NCBI GenBank assembly: GCA_943704415.1 | Contig: CALSCO010000480.1 | Location: 1 to 32,778, forward strand | DNA: 32,778 nt | Direction: 5' to 3' | DNA from: Parvularia atlantis | Lineage: Eukaryota > Opisthokonta > Rotosphaerida | Part shown: one piece after another, positions 23,247 through 32,647 of the stretch | How positions within the stretch are numbered: position 1 is the stretch's first letter | Layout: every line of letters starts with the position of its first letter | Translations under genes and position numbers: made by a program | Notes under the pieces: generated by a model | Database searches by the model: none | What the model was told of the DNA's origin: nothing | What the model saw: the letters and a program-made list of their open reading frames with translations, nothing else

Positions 23247-26200
23247 ATGTCGAAGGACACACCGATGCTGCTGCCGGGCGAGGCGAGCGGGCAGTGGCGG
23301 CCGATCGCGCGGCCGGGGCCGGCGGTGCCGCGGGCCGATGCGTCGCCGCGGGACGACAAGGCCGCGAAGAAGAAGCACAAGAAGAAGCGCAAGCGCGACA
23401 AGGACAAGGGCAAGGGCCGCGGCGAGCCGTCCGACTTGGACCAGCGCGAGGACGACGTGCGCTTCGCCAGCAGCAGCCCGGTTAAGGCCGCGCGTAGGCA
23501 CGAGAAGCAGACGCCACCGCGACAGGACGCCGATGCGCGCGCGCCGCCGGCGCCCGCGCCGGCTCAGCCGTCGGATGAGGAGAAGAAGCGGGCGGCCCTG
23601 CTCAAGCGCTCCAACGCGCTCGCGCTGCTGCGCGAGATGGCCGAGCAGCGGTGCGCCGCCTGTTTGGTGCGCGGCGGGTGCTGCGCCTCACGATCGGCGC
23701 CCCGTGCAGACGCGCGACGGAGGCAGCCGAAGCGCTGGCCGTGGCGCAGAGCGCCGTCAATGCAGTCACATTGCGCACGCCCAGCAAGACGCCGACCGCT
23801 CCCGCGCCGAGCAGGTCGCCCGCAGCCATCAAGACGCCAACGCAACTGATCACCAGTACCATCGCCACGCCCTCACGATCAGCCGCCGCGAGCATCCTGC
23901 GCACGCCGCAGCGCCTGATCACCACGACCGCAGCGGCCAGCGCGACTGTTGCGGCGGCACTCAGGCGCCCCTCGCCCGTCGCCGCCGCGTCCAAGACGTC
24001 CGTCGCCCGCGTCGCGCTCGCGGCCAGGCGCCCGCTGGCACCGGCCATTCAGCAGGCAGCCAAGTCGCGCATCGGCGTGACCATCAGCTCGTCGCTGCTC
24101 ATCCCGCTCGTGCGTGCGCTGCGAGTGTGCGCCGCGGCGTCGCCGCTGTGCTGACGTCGCGTCGCGTGTAGGCCGAGGTCGGCAGCGACGACGATGACGA
24201 CGACCGTGACGATGCCGCAGCGCCAACCGCACCAGCTGCACCAGCCGTGCAAGCCGTGCAGGCCGCGCCTAAGCCGTCGCTGCGGCAGCTGCTCCAGCAG
24301 GCCGAGCAGGCCGAGGCTCAGCGGTGCGGACTTGAGAGCAGCCTCGCCGCCAAGGAGGCCGAGCTGCAGGTACGGCTGGAGCCTCCGTCGCTTGTGGCGT
24401 CCTGACACGCTCTCGTGCGCAGAGCACGCAGAGGAGTCTGGCCAGCGAGCTGACGGAGCTGTCGCGTCTGACATCGCAGCTGAGTGCGTCGTCCAAGGTG
24501 CAACAGGAGCTGAGCGATCGCGTGGCGCAGCTGACGGTGCGCGCTGCTTGCGGCGTTGCGCGTGTCGGCTCACGATCGGCGCGCCAGGCCGAGCTTGCCG
24601 AGGCCACCGCGCTGGCCAACCGCAACCGACAGATCGTGAGCGTGCTGCAGACGACGCACGCGGCGCACCAGGCCCGGGTGTGCCCCTTGGACCGTGCCCT
24701 GCAGCAGCCACGCAGGCTGACGGGCGCACGCAGGTGAGCACGATCGACAAGACGGCCGAGGCGCACGCGACAGCAGTCAAGCAGCTGAAGAAGCAGCTGC
24801 AGTCGCTCCCACCGGCGCCCGTCGTGCCCGCCCTGCCGACTCCGGCCGGAGTGCTGAGCATCACCGGTGCGGTCGCAGTGCCGAGGCGGCGGCCCAACGA
24901 CCTGATCGCGAGAGCGCGCGCGCAGAGACGGTGCAGAGCGTGCTGAGCGCACGCGGCAAGGCCGCCGTGTGCCTGGCGACGCTGCGCGGGGGTGTGATGC
25001 ACGCCGAGGACCTGTGGCGCACGGTCGACGCCATCCGGCAGCGGCTGTGCGTCTCGAATACCCTGCATCTGTGCTCAGTCTGATGCGACAGCTGCGGGCG
25101 CCGCAGCGTGAGCGTGCTGCAGACGCAGGCGATCGCTGCAGCCGCGGACAGTGGCGCGGGCGAGGCGCCTGGTCGGTCATTTAAGCGCGCGTACACGATC
25201 GACACCGATACGCCGCTCTGCCCGTTTGGTGCGCCCGCCTGCGACGCGCGCGGGAGCACCGCTGAGCGCGGACGCGCAGACATCGCCGGCACGTGCAACG
25301 ATCCCTCGTGCGCCTACCAGCACTTCCGCACGATCCTGGGCGTCTCGGCGGCAGCCCGGCGGGCGCGCACGGGTGCTAACACCGCGAGCCTGGCGCACCA
25401 GCTGGTGGCCACCGTCAAGGGCATGGAGCTGCAGGGCGACGTCGAGGCCGTGCCGCAGCTGCTCGGCCGCCGTGCGGGCGCGTTTATCGTGCGCGGTACG
25501 TGCCGCGGTGGGTGACGACGACGCCGTCGCTAAAATCGAGCGAGCAGAACTGCAGATAATGCACGAGACGCCGGAGCGCGCCCCCACGAGCGAGGCCCGC
25601 TACTACGCCAAGCGCCGGCAACGCTCTGCGCCCGAGACGTCGCAGGATGAAGCCTCGTGGCTGGCGCGCGCCTTTGATGTGCGTCTTGCCGGCTGTGCTG
25701 TGTTCAGCTGACGCGCCCTGGCAGGCCCTGCCGCTGTCGTTCAACGCGCAGCCGCTCGCATCATCTAGTGCCACGATCGACGAAGACGCCGCGTCCCGTG
25801 CGCATCCGTCCCAGCACGCGCAACGCTCTCCTGACTGTCTGTGCGCGCGCGTGCGGACACGCAGACCCGGTGAGCGCGAGCCTGGCCATCCTGTCGCGCG
25901 GGCTCGAGGGTGCGCGAGCGCCTCTCGCCAGCACAGCGACCGGTGCTCACGGCGGCGGCGGCAGTGCACAAGCGCAGCGAGAGCCTCTGGTTGACGTACC
26001 TGGACCTGTACCAGTGCGTACGCGGGCCCAACGACGCGGTGCGCTGTGACGCCCATGCGCAAGCGCGCGAGTGCCTGACGGAGCTGCGTGGCCCCAGCGC
26101 GTGCGCCGCTTTTTTGCGCATGCGATTGCAAAGGTTGTGCCGACCAGCCAGCTGCTGTGGTGGCGGTGCGCGCCGTTGCGCCGCGTGTTTTGTCCGCCGC

Positions 26201-28911
26201 GCCGCTGACGCGTTGGCGCCGCCAGCTATGTGCAGTACGAGACGACGCTGCAGCGCCGGCTGAGTGTCCTGGCGCACTTTGGCCTCGCGGTGCTGGCGAC
26301 CACGGCGATTGGTCTCGTCGAGGTGTGCTGTGTGCGCGCCTGGCCTGGCCCGTCTGACGCGTCGCAGATTGGGCTGGCGATGGCGCGCGCGCTGTGCGAT
26401 GCGGGTCTCTTGCGGGCGGCCACGGCGCTGCTCGAGTGCTTCTGCGAGGTGTGTGCGCGCCAAAGTGCGTTGGCAGTGGTGCCCACGCGCGCGTCGCCGG
26501 CAGATAGACGAGACGAGCCTGCGCACGGTGCTCACGGTGCTGCGAGACGTGCTCGCCGCAGCCATGCCGCCGGACCTCCAGATTGCCGTCGTCGATGCCG
26601 CCAACCAGGTGCGCCGACCCAAGGCACCCGCCGCGGCACCCGCCGTTGCACGCTGTGGTGTCCGGCTCGAGACCGCCCTGTCTCTTCAGCGCGTGCACGT
26701 CAGGTGCGCGAGACGCCGTGCACCCGCCTGCGCTGACACTGCGCCAGGGCGTTTGGCATGCTCATGACCGAGGTCTTTGCGGGCGCCCCGTACGAGTACG
26801 CCCTCGACGGCCTAGTGCGCGGCTGTCTCTCCGGGCGTGCAGCGACGACTGACGGCGTGCCGGCGTCGGCAGGGGCTCTGCGCGATTCTCGACTGGACGC
26901 ACGTGGACCGGGACGCCGCGGAGGACGCGAGCAGGTGGCTGCACGCGCTGCTGCAGCGGCTGCTCGAGCACGCGAACGAGGAGCACAGCTACGGGTGCGT
27001 GTCGGCTGCTGCTGTCGGGCACGCTGACATTGGGGCACGCAGCGGCCTCAGCTGCGCCATCGATGCCGTGTGCAACAGCCTGCTGATGCTGGACGTGCAC
27101 TTCTCCAACCGCGTTGGACAGCATCACGAAACCGTGAAGCACGCCATGCACGAGCACTCACGCGGTGGCCTCGGGCTGCGTCGCCGTATCTTCCAGGTGC
27201 GCCGGACCGCATTCGGGCGCCGCGTACGTGTCGCACAAACTGCCAGAGCCGCAGTTGCCGCACGACCCGAGCTTTGACATGCCTCAGCTGAAGCTGAGCT
27301 CACAGCCGTCAACGTCTGTCGCTGCCCGCGCCGTGCGGGCCTCGCTTCTGACACCGGGCCGCGCAGGGACGCGCAGGCAGCGGGGCCAAAGCAGACGCAG
27401 CGCGAGTTTGTCGAGGAAACGGTGGGCCACTTCTGCCAAGAGAGCGTCGAAGCGCTGTCGCTGCGCCAGCCGGCGCCGTACGAAGTGCTGCGGGCGGCGC
27501 GCCAGCTCGAGTGGGAGCTGTGCCGCACCGATGTGCCACCGCCAGAGGTGCTGCCGCGCGTGTGTGAGGCGCTGCGACAGCTGTTGGACATTTGCGCGGT
27601 GCGTGCCCGCTCGCCCTGTGGCCGCACTCACATGCGGCGACGCGGCAGGGCGACGAGCGGCTGGGCACGGTGCAGGTACGCTCAAGTGCCCGGCTGCGTA
27701 CCGAGGGCATGCATGTGTGGCTGCTGCTGCTGCTGTTTGAGCTCGAGTGGTGTGTGCTTTGTCGCGTGTGGCCGCGTTGAATTCTAAGCGACACGCTCGC
27801 AGCGCACCACTGCACGGCAGGGAGCAGGCACGCGAGCGCATCCTCAGCGTGCTGCACGAGGGCGTGCGTGCAATCGGCCCGGGCCCGCTCAAGGACGGCT
27901 GGTGGGCCCTGTGCGCACCTGGGCCGCATGACGCCTCGCGCGCGGATGACACGCGTGCGTGCGCAACACAGGCTGATGCACGCCGAGAGCGCGGTCGAGC
28001 CGGCCGACGCCAGGCCGAGCGAGCGGCACCAGCGGCTGCTGCGGTGCGCGCCGCGCCCTTGCGTTCGAGCCGCCTCCTCACGCACAGGCGCGCGGCGCCC
28101 AGACTGTACAACCGTGCCTGCGCTGACGTCGTGCCGCACTCGCGCACGCACTTTCTGCGCAATCGCACGGTGCAGCTGGCCGAGGCGCAGTCGCCCTGGC
28201 GCATCGAGCGGCTGGCCCTCGTTGCGCTGTCGCTCGTCTCGCCGGGCACGCCCGAGAACGTGGCGGCGCTCTTGTGCGCCGACACGCGCAGCCCCGTGCT
28301 GTTTGCGCTGTGTGTGCTCTGGCCTGCCATGGCACGACGGCTGACTGGTCGCGCGATCGCAGGGCAGTGCAGGGCGGTCGGCCGGGCTCGCTCGATCTGG
28401 ACCTGCTCGAGGGCACGAAGGGTGCGTGCGCGCGCGCGCGTGCATGACGGTGGACACTCGACCGTGCGCACGCGCAGAGCACGCGTCGGCCTGGGTCCTC
28501 GCCGCGGGCGTGCTCGTCGCGGGCGAGCACACACCGGCCGAGCTCGCCGCCGCGAGCCGCGCGCTGCTCCTCGGGCTCGCGTACCGCCCCTCGAGCGCGC
28601 TGCTGTGGAGCAAGGCCCGTGGCGCCGCCGACGCCGCCCTCCCCCCCTCGCAACGTGCTGATCGGGCCCCCTTCGCACGCGCGCGCGTGCCCACAGCTCC
28701 TCCGCCTCGAGCAGATCCTGTCGCACCGCGAGGGCAAGCCGGAGCGGCTGCGCGCGCTGCAGGCGGCGGCGGTCGCGCACACGGGCGACCCTCTGTATGC
28801 GGTGCGCCGCGCATGCGCACCCTGCCTGCCGCGCGCGGGACTCACACGCTGGCGGCGCGCGCGCCCGAGCCGCAGACGATGCCGAACGCGTTCGACGCCT
28901 TTGAGCCGTGA
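23247..28911 (+). CDS. ZFC3H1: ZFC3H1/Red1-like nuclear RNA-decay scaffold
   Basis: The call rests on a C-terminal-half zinc finger that splices to LCPFDIAGTCNDPSCAYQHF, the zf-C3H1 signature of human ZFC3H1 and fission-yeast Red1, followed by TPR/HAT-like helices (SLAILSRGLEG then ESLWLTYLDLYQ at about 25874-26015; YVQYETTLQRRLSVL at 26230). The first exons are 23247-23650, 23710-24109, 24172-24369, 24423-24536 and one from 24588. They give a Lys-rich basic N-terminus (KKKHKKKRKRDKDKGKGR), Ser/Thr/Ala-rich low complexity, an acidic patch (GSDDDDDDRDD) and a coiled coil of about 140 residues. In known systems this protein joins the Mtr4 helicase to poly(A)-binding protein and feeds nuclear polyadenylated RNA to the exosome (PAXT/MTREC). 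The tail ends PQTMPNAFDAFEP and stop. Exons after 25500 are only partly resolved; the C-terminal 2 kb is poorly conserved. Confidence 0.82.
25219..25323 (+). other. zf-C3H1 zinc finger, split by a 51-nt intron
   Basis: Exon 5' side reads CTC TGC CCG TTT G; the intron 25229-25279 (GTGCGC...GCGCAG, with CTGAG branch-like site) is removed; exon 3' side reads AC ATC GCC GGC ACG TGC. The product CPFDIAGTCNDPSCAYQH has Cys-x7-Cys-x4-Cys-x3-His. Without removing the intron the reading frame stays open but the motif is broken, which supports the splice. Confidence 0.88.
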
Positions 28912-28974
28912 TCAAACAAATGTGTACACGCATGTAGAGTTGATTGCTTCCCCGGAGTCAGTTGGAGCCGTGAC
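28912..28974 (+). promoter_or_regulatory. 63-nt AT-rich spacer upstream of the EF-hand gene
   Basis: This spacer is about 51 percent A+T against the GC-rich background. It holds GTAGAGTTGA (28934-28943), close to GTAGAATCGA in the UBR4/GPR107 spacer (21129-21138); both lie 30-41 nt before an ATG. No acceptor-like U-rich AG is adjacent to the ATG here. It presumably carries the end of one transcript and the start of the next. Confidence 0.4.
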
Positions 28975-29702
28975 ATGTCGTCGGTTCGTCGTAGTCGCGC
29001 AGCGTGCGGCCCTGTCTGACGGGGCCGTGCGCACGCGGTAGGAGAAGGACTTCCTGGGCGAGCGCCAGCGCGAGGATCTGCGCGCCGTGTACCGTCAGCT
29101 GGCCGGCGGCAAGGCCTCGGTCGACGTGCGCAGCCTGGCCAACGTGCTCGCGCGGATGGACCTATTCCAGCCGTCGCTGGACGCGCGCGCGCCGCTGCCG
29201 CCGGGCGCGGTGCTGGACACGCGCAGGGAGATCGAGCGGCTGACGCAGGAGGCGCGCGCGTGCCGGTGGGCGGCGTGTGGCGCGCTGGCTGAGACGCTGT
29301 CGCGTGCGCACCCGCGCAGTTTGACGAGAACCGCGATGGGCAGCTGAGCGAAGACGAGTTTGTTGACCTGATGCTGACCAAGCTCAAGACGGTCGAGATG
29401 GGCCAGGCGCTGGACAGCGCGTTCCGGTTCGTGGCGGGCGCCGACGATAAGATCACAACCAAGGAGCTGGGCGAGGCCTTCGCCAAGCTGAGCGGCGGCG
29501 CGGACGTGGACGACCAGGTGATCAAGGACATGATGAAGCTGGCCGATCAGGTGCGGCTGCGTCTGTGTGTGTGTGTGTGTGTGCGGAGCGCTGAGACGGA
29601 CGCTCGCGCGCATCGGCGCAGGACGTGACCAAGAACCTGAGCCGCGACGAGTTCATCGAGATCATGCTCACGCTGAACGAGGGCGTGGGCGAGGGGCGGT
29701 AG
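28975..29702 (+). CDS. Four-EF-hand calcium-binding protein (calmodulin/centrin-like)
   Basis: Proposed exons 28975-28983, 29042-29251, 29320-29550 and 29622-29702 give 176 aa. EF1 (REDLRAVYRQLAGGKASVDV) is degenerate. EF2 has a canonical loop DENRDGQLSEDE preceded by the helix EIERLTQEF. EF3 (VAGADDKITTKELGEAF) has lost loop ligands. EF4, made by the last splice (ADQ|DVTKNLSRDE), has D, D, T, S and E ligands but Lys instead of Gly at loop position 6. Probably two sites bind calcium. The closest relatives are calmodulin- or centrin-like proteins; I cannot name an orthologue. The first exon (MSS) is tiny but its 58-nt intron has CTGAC and ends GGTAG. The second intron has no in-frame GT donor that keeps the EF2 helix; GAG|GCGCGC is the best fit, so this junction is tentative. 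Confidence 0.78.
29551..29621 (+). other. Intron with a short GT run in the EF-hand gene
   Basis: The 71-nt intron begins GTGCGGCTGCGT, contains a GT run of about 18 nt (29565-29582) and a CTGAGAC branch-like site, and ends GGCGCAG. Removal joins GATCAG to GACGTG and completes the fourth EF-hand loop, which strongly supports the junction. Confidence 0.88.
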
Positions 29703-29879
29703 CGGGCGGTGGTAGCGGGGCGCAGGGCGAAGGACAGTCGGAAGTGTACAGACCCAAGGAACTTAGGCGGCCAACTAAGCTGTTTGTGCGTCTTCTGTCG
29801 AAGGAAGGAGGCGTTGCTCGGGGCTCGTCCGACACACCGCAGCGCGCGAGAGAGAAGGGCGCACGTTGCTCTACCACCC
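29703..29879 (+). other. 177-nt intergenic region upstream of MO25
   Basis: No gene is seen here. The first half is GC-rich (GGGCGGTGGTAGCGGGGC), the middle is more mixed (AACTTAGGCGGCCAACTAAG), and the last 40 nt before the ATG contain CGCGCGAGAGAG (29843-29854) and CGTTGCTCTACCACCC directly upstream of the start. It is longer than the spacers of the four upstream genes and looks like an ordinary promoter plus 5'UTR. Confidence 0.6.
29843..29854 (+). promoter_or_regulatory. CGCGCGAGAGAG element upstream of MO25
   Basis: The same 12-mer occurs on the minus strand at 32652-32663, immediately upstream of the RhoGDI start codon. In both genes it lies within the last 40 nt before the ATG, so it is probably 5'UTR or a near-start element. 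It may be a GA-rich transcription-factor site or coincidence in GC-rich, simple sequence. Confidence 0.4.
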
Positions 29880-31462
29880 ATGGCGTTCCTGTTCAAGACC
29901 AAGTCCAAGTCTCCGCAGGAGCTCGTGAAGCTGGCCAAGGAGACGCTGCAGAAGCTCGACAGCGACCCGAAGAACCAGGCCAAGGTGCGCGGAAGACGCC
30001 GCACGCCCGGCGGCCCACACGCGCGACGCCGCACGCGCAGCACGTTGAGGAGCTGTCCAAGCACCTCGCGGCCGTCAAGCACATCCTCTACGGCGACGGT
30101 GCGCGGACGCGCCCAAAGGACGCCGCGGCCTCACGTGCCCGTCGCGCCCAGCCGAGAACGAGCCCGTGGCCGAGATCGTCGCGCAGCTGGCGCAGGAGGT
30201 GTACAGCAACGACCTGCTGCAGCTGCTTGTGCAGAACATCGGGAAACTGGAGTTTGAGGTGCGCGCGGGGCGCGTGTGCCGCACGACGCCGCCGCTGAGA
30301 CCGCCTGCGCCCTGTCCACGCCCTGTCCGCGCCCTGTCCGCGCGCGCCCCAAGGCCAAGAAGGACGTCGCGCAGATCTTCAACAACCTCCTGCGGCGGCA
30401 GATCGGCACGCGCTCGCCCACGGTCGAGTACCTCAGCTCGCGCGAGCAGGTCCTGTATGACCTGCTGCGGGGGTGCGCGCCGCCGGCGAGCTGGCCCGGC
30501 CGAGTTGATGCTGAGCGCGCCGTCGCAGGTACGAGAACGCCGACGTCGCGCTCAACTGCGGCATGATCCTGCGCGAGTGCATCCGACACGAGTCGCTCGC
30601 CAAGGTGCTGCTGCATTCGCAGAACTTCTACCTCTTCTTCGACTACGTCGACACGAGCACCTTCGACATCGCGTCGGACGCGTTTACGACGTTCAAGGTG
30701 TGACGCGCACGCACCCTGGCGCTCGCCGCCCGCGCGTTTCTGACGCGGCATGCGGCCGGGGCGCAGGATCTGCTAACAAAGCACAAGGCGCTCGTCGCCG
30801 AGTTCCTCGAGGCCAACTATGACAAGGCACGCCGCGCCTGCACCCACGTCCGTGCTCGCACGCACAGCGCTGACCCTACCGCCGCGCACCGCGCAGGTGA
30901 TCGAGAAGTACACGGGGCTGCTCAACTCGAACAACTACGTGACGAAGCGGCAATCACTCAAGGTGCGCCTCCCCCCTGACGCGCCCGCCCGCCCACCACG
31001 CCTGACGCAGGTGCGCGCAGCTGCTCGGCGAACTGCTGCTGGACCGGTCCAACTTCAACATCATGACCGTGTACATCAGCAACGCCGACAACCTCAAGCT
31101 GATGATGAACCTGCTGCGCGACAAGAGCCGCAACATTCAGTTCGAGGCCTTCCACGTGTTCAAGGCACGCGCCGCGTTTGAATGAGTGTCGGCACACGCA
31201 CGCGCTGACTGCGGGTCGTCGCGCCGCCGCGCAGGTCTTCGTCGCCAACCCCAACAAGGCCAAGCCCATCCTCGACATCCTGCTCAAGAACAAGGAGAAG
31301 CTCGTCAGCTTCCTCAGCAACTTCCACAACGACCGCCAGGGTGCGTCGCTGCTGGGCCACGAGCGGGCGCGCGTGCTGACCCCGCCCGCCTGTCGCCACG
31401 CAGACGACGAGCAGTTCAACGACGAGAAGACGTTCCTGCTCAAGCAGATCCAGGACTTGTAA
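29880..31462 (+). CDS. CAB39: MO25/CAB39 scaffold protein
   Basis: Ten exons join in frame to 330 aa (human 341): 29880-29984, 30041-30098, 30152-30258, 30354-30472, 30529-30697, 30767-30826, 30897-30962, 31021-31164, 31235-31340 and 31404-31462. Matches are strong along the whole protein: [81 protein letters not shown] and [18 protein letters not shown]25 is an all-helical ARM/HEAT-like scaffold that activates germinal-centre kinases and, with STRAD, LKB1; the fungal form Hym1 acts in cell-polarity signalling. Introns 6 (30827-30896) and 8 (31165-31234) begin GC rather than GT. The start [20 protein letters not shown] resembles known MO25 N-termini. Confidence 0.97.
30309..30341 (+). repeat. 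Three tandem 11-mers in MO25 intron 3
   Basis: GCCCTGTCC(A/G)C is repeated three times head to tail inside intron 30259-30353. The intron is 95 nt, longer than its neighbours, and the repeat accounts for most of the excess length. Confidence 0.9.
30827..30896 (+). other. GC-AG intron in MO25 (intron 6)
   Basis: The exon ends AACTATGACAAG and the intron starts GCACGCCGCG. It has CTGACCC near the 3' end and stops at CCGCGCAG. The joined protein [12 protein letters not shown] matches human YDRFFSEYEKLL residue for residue in length, so the boundary is fixed. No GT near the junction preserves this. Length 70 nt. Confidence 0.88.
31165..31234 (+). other. GC-AG intron in MO25 (intron 8)
   Basis: The exon ends GTGTTCAAG and the intron starts GCACGCGCCG, with CTGACT branch-like site and GCCGCGCAG at its end. 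The joined protein [13 protein letters not shown] is identical to human MO25, fixing the junction. The donor context AAG|GCACGC is the same as in intron 6. Confidence 0.92.
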
Positions 31463-31742
31463 AGACGCGGCGCGAGCACCCGCGGCCCTCCGTTCCCCCG
31501 CATCCTACCCCCCGCCCCCCGTCCTCCTCCCGACAGCGCTGCGACCCGCTGTCCCCTCACTCGGTGTTGTGTGTGCATCCTCATGGGGTGTCTGTTACCC
31601 GCTGGGCGCCCGAGGCGCGGCGCAGACGCAGACACACACACTCGCACACAGAGAGACACGGGAAATGTGGTGGGGGAGAAGGCGGGTGACGCGCAGCAAC
31701 AGGCACGCCCGGCCGGGCAGCGATCGCGCGGGTTCGCGCGCC
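31463..31742. other. 280-nt convergent intergenic region (MO25/RhoGDI)
   Basis: No gene is seen. It holds both 3' ends. The MO25 stop sits in CTTGTAAAG, containing TGTAA, a sequence used as a polyadenylation signal in some algae; whether it is used so here is unknown. A C-rich stretch (31495-31535) and a CA/GA-rich stretch (31630-31665) follow. Confidence 0.6.
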
Positions 31743-32647
31743 TCAGTCCCAGTCCTTCTTGATGTCGAAGCTCCACTCCCACGCCAGGTGCACATTCTTG
31801 TCGTCGTCGGTGAACTTGCTCTTCACCGAGTAGTGGCCGCGCGTGAGCATGCCCGAGGGCGCCTGCGCGGCGCGGCGTGAGACGCGTGCAAAGGCGCGCA
31901 GTGTGTGCGCACCTGCTCGGCGGGGAACACCTTCGTGTACGGATCCACCTGCGGGCCATAGCTGCCGATCATCTCCTCGGTCTTGTCGACTGCGTGCGCG
32001 TGTGCGTGTGGTGAGCAGGGAGGGCCGGCGTTTTTCGCCCCTTCCCGCGCTCACCCGTGATGCCGGCGCGCTTGACGCCCTGCAGGTACTTGAGGCCCGT
32101 GACGATCTCGTGCTGCACGCGGAACTTGACCTTGAGGCGGTACTCGACGCCCTCCTTGATCGTCACGGGGCTCTTCTTCGTCTGCTCGATCTTGGCTGCG
32201 CGCGCGAAAAAGCGTCGCGTCAGCGCGTGCATGTGCGCGTGCGTGTCGCGAGGCGCACCGGGCGAGTCCAGCTCGAGCACGACGTCTGGCCGGCCCTGAA
32301 CCTCCATCGCCAGCGCGAGCACGACGACGCGGCGCGGGTCGTTTTTGGGCGCGGCGGCTGCGCGTTTGTTCCCCGCGTATCAGCCTCACGAGAGACACGC
32401 GCCCGCGCGCCCGCGCCCGTACCGGGGTCTAGCTCCTTGATCAGGCTGGCCTTCCACTTGTTGAGCGCCTCGTCGTCCGCGTCCTTCTTCTTCATCTCCT
32501 CCAGCGTCGCCTGCTTGGGCGCCTTGTAGCCGCTCTGCGTGACCGCCGCGCTGCCGTCAGGTGCCCGCCCCCACCCCACTCTCCCCACGTGCGCGCTCGC
32601 CGCACCTCCTCCGTCACCGTCAGGTCGTCGTCGTCTGCGGCCGACAT
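31743..32647 (-). CDS. ARHGDI: Rho GDP-dissociation inhibitor (RhoGDI)
   Basis: Six minus-strand exons join in frame into 196 aa (human RhoGDI1 is 204): 32647-32606, 32534-32423, 32357-32259, 32195-32055, 31989-31913 and 31862-31743. The N-terminal arm ([20 protein letters not shown]) is followed by the immunoglobulin-like sandwich: [65 protein letters not shown] and a last strand ending [12 protein letters not shown]. These match human KEGVEYRIKISFRVNREIVS, MVGSYGPRAEEYEFLTP, APKGMLARGSYSIKSRFTDD and WEWNLTIKKDW. The protein extracts prenylated Rho GTPases from membranes and keeps them GDP-bound in the cytosol. Introns are 50-71 nt with GT donors and CTGAC-like branch sites. The start [14 protein letters not shown] gives a typical acidic N-terminus. 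Confidence 0.97.

Noticed and set aside
24675-24733. GC-AG intron in the ZFC3H1-like gene (CAG|GCCCGG)
   Set aside because: A GT donor 6 nt downstream (CACCAGGCCCGG|GTGTGC) is in the same phase and adds only two residues, so GT-AG is the simpler reading.
27284-28933. 549-codon open frame on the minus strand, plus an overlapping 503-codon frame at 27309-28820
   Set aside because: They lie antisense to the ZFC3H1-like exons, have Arg/Ala/Cys-rich composition typical of GC-rich shadow frames, and show no recognisable domain. High GC suppresses stop codons on the opposite strand.
21117-28974. A functional operon or novel multi-gene system of UBR4, GPR107-like, ZFC3H1-like and EF-hand genes
   Set aside because: Close spacing is real, but the four products belong to unrelated pathways with known separate roles. 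Linkage alone does not support a joint function.
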